From Gibbula magus (lineage: Eukaryota; Mollusca; Gastropoda; Trochida; Trochidae), in contig OW388300.1 of the NCBI GenBank assembly GCA_936450465.1, forward strand, positions 47,878,358-47,942,357: a stretch of 64,000 bases of DNA, read 5' to 3'. Each line of letters opens with the position of its first letter. The first letter of the stretch is position 1. Positions 58,660-64,000 of this stretch are shown piece by piece. The translations under genes and the position numbers were made by a program. The notes beneath the pieces are model-generated. The model saw nothing but the letters and a program-made list of their open reading frames with translations. It was not told the DNA's origin and ran no database searches.

Positions 58660-59693
58660 ATACTGGATTAAAAAGAGAAGATAGAATTTGTAAAATGTGT
58701 ATGTGTATGTCCAACTTATCACTCTTCAAGAAATAAGTATGTTAAGAAATATTACTTTACACATCACAGTATTCATAAATTTGTGTCATTATTCTCCTGT
58801 TCTAGTTAATCTAGAAAATCTGTCAATATATGTATATCATGCCTCTATACATAGAAAGAATGTACTCTCAACTACCTAAGATATCGTTTGTATATACATG
58901 TATGTACTATAGGCCTGTGGCCTTTTAAGTGCAAATAAGATTGATTGAAATATTATCAGCAATACCAGCCTCTGTGCGGAGAATAATATCGTGATTTCCC
59001 ACGTCTTATCACATACAGCCAATATCTAGTTTGTACTAGCTGCATCATATACCGTACAATGTAGGATGGTAATACAGACGTGTAATAAACATCCATATTG
59101 TAAGCTGTAGGTTCTTGACCATTTTACAGACGATAACACTTGATTGTCTGACATGATGATAATTATTTATTTTGTGAAATAACGTTCTGAAAAGTACTTT
59201 TATGTATAGGTATCTGCCACTAAGCCAAATTATCCTCATTTAACAATTCTGTATTCAAGTCAACATAAAATACTCTCCAAGAATGTACTACTGCATTATT
59301 CAAACAACAATCTATATAAATTTAGATAAAAAATTCGACTAATTGTTTTGGGATTGCCAGTACATACGAGAAACTTAAAGATAACAATTAATGTAATGAG
59401 GAAAAAAAGAGCGTGAATCATATTTTATCTATTTGCATGTTGTCCTGAGTGTATTAAACAAAGGTCAGTAATGTAAAGAGTCAAGTACAAAAGCAAACAT
59501 GGACTTCTTTACAAGGAAGATTTTCCTTTGATTGAATAGAGTTTCGTACATGCTAATCACACCATTTTCAGACTCAATTAGCCTGTATAGTTTAATGTAT
59601 TACAATCCAGAATAAAGATCTGATATACTACTTGTTTAACATGAAAGTTCACTAGGTAAAACGCCACGATATTGTATAAACTATCAAACTAAA
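58660..59693. other. No gene recognised
   Basis: Short frames only; no repeats noted. Confidence 0.45.
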
Positions 59694-60062
59694 TGTTCTG
59701 ATCATGACTGTCATATAATTCTTCACTTTGAGCACTATATGAACAAACGAAAGACGTTTTTTTAAAATCTAATTGATACACTAGATATTGAATTGTATGT
59801 TCGAATTAAAATGATTTTGAAGATGTTATAGCTTTATTTAGTGGAGCGAATATGATGCCTTGGATGACTACATCAACAAAAATATCATATTGCATGTTGC
59901 TGTGTATCTGTCGAAAATGAAATCATCTCTTATGTATAGTTTCTGATATAATTAAATTAGTAAATTATGTTTATTGTTTGTGACCGTGTAAAAATGATCT
60001 TTGCATATGGGAGGAAATAAAGACATTCATTCATTCATTCATTCATTCATTCAATCATTTAT
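59694..60062 (+). pseudogene. LINE C-terminal remnant with (ATTC)n tail
   Basis: From 59694 one frame reads CSDHDCHIILHFEHYMNKRK and TFF, a stop, then NLIDTLDIELYVRIKMIL, and further ILHVAVYLSKMKSSLM. C-x(4)-C...H-x-x-x-H and the following R/K-x-x-F plus a final HVA-Y block are the layout of the zinc-knuckle-like C-terminus of CR1/Jockey-group LINE proteins, here with stops. The 3' end follows: GGGAGGAAATAAAGAC and about eight ATTC units (60024-60056). The tail in the same orientation right after the ORF end makes this a LINE 3' terminus. Confidence 0.65.
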
Positions 60063-61024
60063 TTATTCCATTACTATGACATTTTTGGTTAAACTGTCAT
60101 TTTGGTTGGTTTAATTACCATAATTAGTTCCACTCTAACATATACCCTCACAAATTGTAACCAATTCTGAGGGTTTGATCATAAAACTTCTGAACACAAA
60201 ATGTCATACTCTGTTATGTTACCAACTTCTGCCAACATGATCATAATATCTTTGCCAATGTTTTTTTTTAAAGTATTTTTAATTTTGACAATGAATCCGC
60301 AGCTTAAGATGAAGATTGGAATTTAGCTATTGCTCATTCAGCTGGAAAACTAAAAATATAAACAATCAAAGGCAAAGTCAGAATATTGTACCACTTTCTT
60401 GATAACCGATACCCACACCGAAACGTCGCATTCATTGTTATAAAGAAGTTGACTATCCATTAATCCTGGTTTTCTGTCATTGGTCCTCCGATTTGTTGAA
60501 ATGATAACTTATTGAAAACAAATTATTCGGTTACGTAGATCAAATTATGACAAATCAGTAATGTTGAATCTAATTAATATACTGAATATTGATTGATCAG
60601 TTGTTAAAAACAGCCAAATATGAACCATGAACATTATTCAACTAATCATTAAAGCAAAGTTATTTCAAATATCCTTAGGCTATTTTTTTGAAAGCGAATG
60701 TCGGTGTAATTTGAGCTTTTAACCTGGCTAAAATCACTGCTGGTACAAAGAAAAAGATATCAGTTTATGGTCGCTGTAGTCCCTCTTTAAGTCTTGTATG
60801 ACAACCCGAGACGGCCGGGGTGGTACCTGCACGACATCCAGTTTGCTTACAAGGAACAGACCCAGAGAGACCAACCACCTATGCACACGTCATCTGTGAC
60901 AAACATTCTGTTTTTAGAAACAATCCACTTTGCCTTCTGAACCATCTCTTTGTGAAAACTATCAGGACCTTGAGTGTGCTGTAAAACCATTTATAAGCCG
61001 CATCGACCAACACAAACCTGCAAT
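60063..61024. promoter_or_regulatory. Region upstream of secreted-protein gene
   Basis: No frame of note. CATTTATAAGCCG at 60987-60999, TATA-like, lies about 30 bp before the start codon; if it is the TATA box the 5' leader would be very short, so it may be coincidental or a further 5' exon may exist. Confidence 0.35.
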
Positions 61025-62433
61025 ATGGCTGCTGAAGCTCTGGGTTCACTCTTGTGCCTTTGTCTGTTCACATGTTTAGATGCATTTCCGCAATTCAACA
61101 TGGAAGTACCCGAATTTCCAATTGCCACTTCGTCTGCTTCGAGACCCTCAGTCTTCAAACAACTGGATGATGGCTTTTCGGATATAAGCTACCCCTATGT
61201 AGCCAATGGAAATGTTCCTAACACGTTTTATGACAAGGCATGTGCAGACCACTGCCTTAAAGATCCTGACTGCGTGTTGGCTGTGTGGTGTGAAAGTAAC
61301 CCGGTCGGTGATGTAGTCATTGGTGCAGGGATCGACTACGGATGCAACGTGTTCCGTTCACCCACAGAGACAGAGACAGAGACAGGGACAGAGACAGGGA
61401 CAGAGACAGAGACAGGGACAGGGACAGGGACAGGGGCAGAGACAGGGACAGAGACAGATATTATCCATCAATTCATGTATCCATCAGGGGAAAACAAGTG
61501 TACATATCTACAGATTAGTAAGTGTATCAATTAGAATTATTATTGTTCCTCCGCTCTCATGACATTCTATCGTTCAATACCAACGGTTCAAATTCTAAAG
61601 TAGGTTTTTCTATATTTGATAAATACCTTCATTTAAAATTAAAACATAAATTAAGTTGCACAACTTTATTGGGGCGACATTACACATATCGATGCTCGAA
61701 TGATTTCTTAATCAATTCGACTGATGATTTGATATCTAAATAATCTGAATATAAGTATTGCGAAACTTATATATACAACAACTACTTCATTTATGATATA
61801 CGACGTTTCGATAAGATTCTCTGTCGTTATCAAGCTGATGGACACATGGTGGTTGTAGGTATGCATGATGCAGTTACAATGTGAGTTACGGTAAATAACA
61901 TTGAGATGGGGAAGTCACAGATGGACAATATATAAAGATAGTTCATTCAGTAGATTTTTTGAGGAGAACAGCAAGCTGGGGGAATGTAATACCCCTGATC
62001 GCGCTTAATTGAATCATTCTCAAAGAAGGCAATTTAAATATAGACATGAAACGTTATAACAAGCTTCAGAAAGCATGCGCGATATCGAGCAATAATGTAA
62101 ATTGCCATCATCGGTATATTATGCATATTAATATTTGAACGGACATATAACGATATGGCTCAAATGTTAAGGATTTGTTAAGATATTTTACCCTTGACAA
62201 TTCTGACAGAATATATATATATATATATATATATTCTCTTTTAGACCCTTACTGCAAGAGTATGACTATTCCGGATGGATGGGAAAAGCAGGGCCAACCC
62301 TCAATATCTGCCGATCACACAGTGCAACAGAACTACTACTGCAGCCAGAACTATGACAGATCGGGAATAACTTTCAACAGTATCACGTGCGACAAGGCAG
62401 GATTTATAGAACAGAAAGGAAAATGTACATTCG
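61025..62433 (+). CDS. Secreted PAN/apple-like and CCP (sushi) protein, 3' partial
   Basis: Exon 1 (61025-61517) starts [20 protein letters not shown], a clear signal peptide. The cysteine-rich part follows: [25 protein letters not shown] and NKCTYLQI, the spacing of a PAN/apple-like domain. Between CNVFRSP and DIIHQF there is a stretch of alternating T-E/T-G dipeptides from a hexanucleotide repeat. The donor (ATTA|GTAAGT) is phase 1. Exon 2 (62245-62433, 63 residues, phase 1-1) has [29 protein letters not shown] and GKC: four cysteines with the Y-x-C and G-F/W positions of a CCP/sushi module; phase 1-1 exons are usual for such modules. Its donor is CG|GTAGGC. I found no further exon up to 64000, so the gene is incomplete here. 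The upstream in-frame ATG at 60974 is less likely to be used because it would bury the signal peptide. PAN plus sushi suggests an extracellular recognition or matrix role; this is inference. Confidence 0.7.
61364..61458 (+). repeat. In-frame hexanucleotide repeat (ACAGAG/ACAGGG)
   Basis: About 16 six-base units inside exon 1, coding Thr-Glu or Thr-Gly pairs. Period six keeps the frame for any unit change, so copy number can vary without breaking the protein. No other reading of this strand is likely to be coding. Confidence 0.9.
62211..62234. repeat. (AT)n microsatellite before exon 2
   Basis: About 12 AT units end some 10 bp before the TTCTCTTTTAG acceptor, so they sit within the branch-point region of the intron. 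Confidence 0.85.
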
Positions 62434-63447
62434 GTAGGCTTTCAAAATGTTACTTGTGCACCCCTCCAGATTCCTCTACCTTGCCCCTTATGTTCTTGAA
62501 ACTAGCCCTTATCACAAATGGCAAATATATGTGTATAAATAGGCACACGGTATGTTTAAGGAGAGATGGGACGATGAAATCAAATATTTTAGAATTCGTT
62601 TATTATTTCAAAATAGCAAGTTTATTATGTTTTTTATCCAAAAATGTAAGAAAATTTGGGGGTCACCGAACGATTTAAAGAGTTATCGGCATTAATGATA
62701 ATGCACCCGTCGGCAAATTACGTCATTTTGACTGATTTGGTGTATTTAAATTAAGCGCTCGCTTTCAACGAATAAACTCCGAATCCTTTAAGATACATTT
62801 TAATCACATACGGGGATGTATAGCAACTCTATATTTTGAAAATTAATGATGCTGGAAAGAGAACAAAATCAAATTAAGCACTTTTTAATCAAAAACGGCA
62901 TTTTTATCATCGTGTTTCGCATGTTCAACAGGATTTGTCACTAACACACTTGTTTTAGATATTGCTAAAACTTTAACATGATGTGCGCAGTTAACTGAAC
63001 AAACGAATTCAGAAATAACAATAGGGGGTCACCGAACGTTTTTCATCACTTTAACGTCAAATTTTAAATTACCTACATAAACGTTTTGATGATTTCAAGA
63101 GTAACTTTGACGGCCTACCGTGTAATCATTATTGAACATATTATCAATCTAAGAGTGCACGGTGAAAGAATAACTATCAGTTGATTATACCAAGCTATTT
63201 AAATTCGTCACGAACTTGAGATACGCATGTAATTGGAATAACACAGACAGAATATTTTATTACAGTCTCACCTTGTTCATCTGATATACATATTATATAA
63301 AATGTGGGTAAAAATATACAAGCTTCAGGAGTTACGAGAGACTATTTAAAGACAAAGTCATATATACATAAATAAAATATTTTAAAACAAAAGTATATGT
63401 ACATAAACATTCTTAAAAGCATACATCAGTAAAAAGGTAATAAATAC
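62434..63447. other. Intron or intergenic, no exon found
   Basis: GGGGGTCACCGAACG occurs at 62658-62672 and 63024-63038 in the same orientation, 366 bp apart, probably parts of a dispersed repeat. No sushi- or PAN-type cysteine pattern was seen in any frame. Confidence 0.45.
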
Positions 63448-63750
63448 TTATTTGTATAAATATAAACGACGTGTATCTAAAATATCCTTGCAGGTTTTGG
63501 CCCATATAAAAATCAATAAGGGGTTGGCTAAAACATGACATAACTTTTCATCCTCAGATAAAACATTGAAATAAGGTATAAAATCGTTGCATTTTGTAAA
63601 TAGGGAAATCCTGATTTCATTATACAGGGTGCAGTGTAAAAGAACGTGTGGTTCATTTTCTGTTTTATCCTTGCAGTGGAAGCATATCCTTTTGTCTGTG
63701 GGCAAATTTTCATACCTTCCAGTCTCCATCTTTAACGGGGCAACCCCACA
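63448..63750 (-). pseudogene. LINE ORF2 C-terminal fragment
   Basis: Minus strand, reading from 63750: CGVAPLKMETGRYENLPTDK, then RICFHCKDKTENEPHVLLHC and TLYNEIRISLF, to a stop at 63448. R-C-G-V-x-P-L-x-x-E-T-G-R-Y and C-x-x-C...E-x-H-x-L-x-x-C-x-x-Y...R are the standard tail of CR1/Jockey-group LINE proteins. The codon where the R of RCGV is expected is TGA (63753-63751), one C-to-T change from CGA, so the frame was open more recently than in the other LINE remnants. The rest of the LINE upstream (higher coordinates) is not recognisable in the last 250 bp. The 3' end points toward the secreted-protein gene on the opposite strand. Confidence 0.75.
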
Positions 63751-64000
63751 TCACACGAAGTAACATATTTGCCGCGAAAATAGGTGACGGTAACGGTATG
63801 CGGCATGTCGTAAAATTACCGTTTTAAAGGCGTTACGGTGAATTTAAGCACTCCCCGTTAGTGTACAGATAAGCCTATGCCCAAAACAACGTAATCCATA
63901 TATTTTGAGACTTATTCACAACAATAAATTGTTGTCGCAAAATATTGCCGTAAGCGAGTTCAATTCTGGGTCCCATCGCTCCTTAACAATCAATTAAAGG
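63751..64000. other. Right edge, no gene recognised
   Basis: Possibly further diverged LINE sequence on the minus strand; repeated GACGGTAACGG / TTACGGTGAA words around 63787-63842 were noted without further assignment. Confidence 0.35.

Noticed and set aside
61320..61562. Alternative frame rich in Arg-Gln across the hexanucleotide repeat
   Set aside because: A frame-shadow of the repeat within exon 1 of the secreted-protein gene.
62175..62244. ATG-like start upstream of the sushi exon
   Set aside because: It translates the (AT)n tract of the intron; the acceptor at 62243-62244 and matching phase with exon 1 explain the exon.
1..64000. tRNA or rRNA genes
   Set aside because: I looked for GGTTCGAATCC-type B boxes and their reverse complements and found none in a convincing cloverleaf setting; no rRNA-like conserved blocks were seen.

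Overview
The window reads as nuclear DNA of an invertebrate animal, most likely a mollusc and perhaps a gastropod. It is AT-rich, with few and widely spaced exons, spliceosomal introns (GT...AG), CA/TA microsatellites and a dense load of decayed transposons. One LINE remnant ends in an ACTC-rich tail of a kind I associate with gastropod LINEs. The phylum-level guess is inference, because no housekeeping gene or rRNA is present to test it.

Layout. 0-14 kb is repeat territory: foldback elements, a PIF/Harbinger derivative built of AACGTAGTT-like subterminal repeats (5.1-6.2 kb, with a second end at 13.1-13.4 kb), and a dispersed family built on CGGGGACA motifs that forms 33-bp and about 210-bp tandem arrays. 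14-34 kb holds a LINE endonuclease fragment and many short elements ending in TTAA (three sequence families, eight copies or ends). One of these sits in a tandem duplication whose other unit is still empty. 34-54 kb contains a broken tyrosine-recombinase (DUF3504/Crypton-like) pseudogene, a possible terminal exon at 37.6 kb, LINE RNase H and reverse-transcriptase remnants, and long stretches with nothing recognisable.

The last 10 kb is the gene-bearing part. A four-exon gene (54906-57124) encodes an apparently intact 519-residue DUF3504/Crypton-type tyrosine recombinase with all six catalytic positions in place. About 1 kb downstream lies a young 560-bp transposon (58091-58650) with 95-bp inverted repeats and a perfect 9-bp target duplication. 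It carries a promoter-like segment and the first exon of what looks like a RecQ-type helicase, frameshifted near Walker A. At 61.0-62.4 kb are the first two exons of a secreted protein: signal peptide, PAN/apple-like cysteine region with an in-frame TE/TG repeat, then a phase 1-1 CCP/sushi exon. The gene runs on past the last exon I can find. LINE C-terminal fragments lie at 59.7 and 63.5 kb.

No operons, CRISPR arrays, rRNA or convincing tRNA genes were seen. The functional theme is mobile DNA: at least one recombinase gene that may still be functional, a dead relative of it 20 kb away, and several independent non-autonomous element families.
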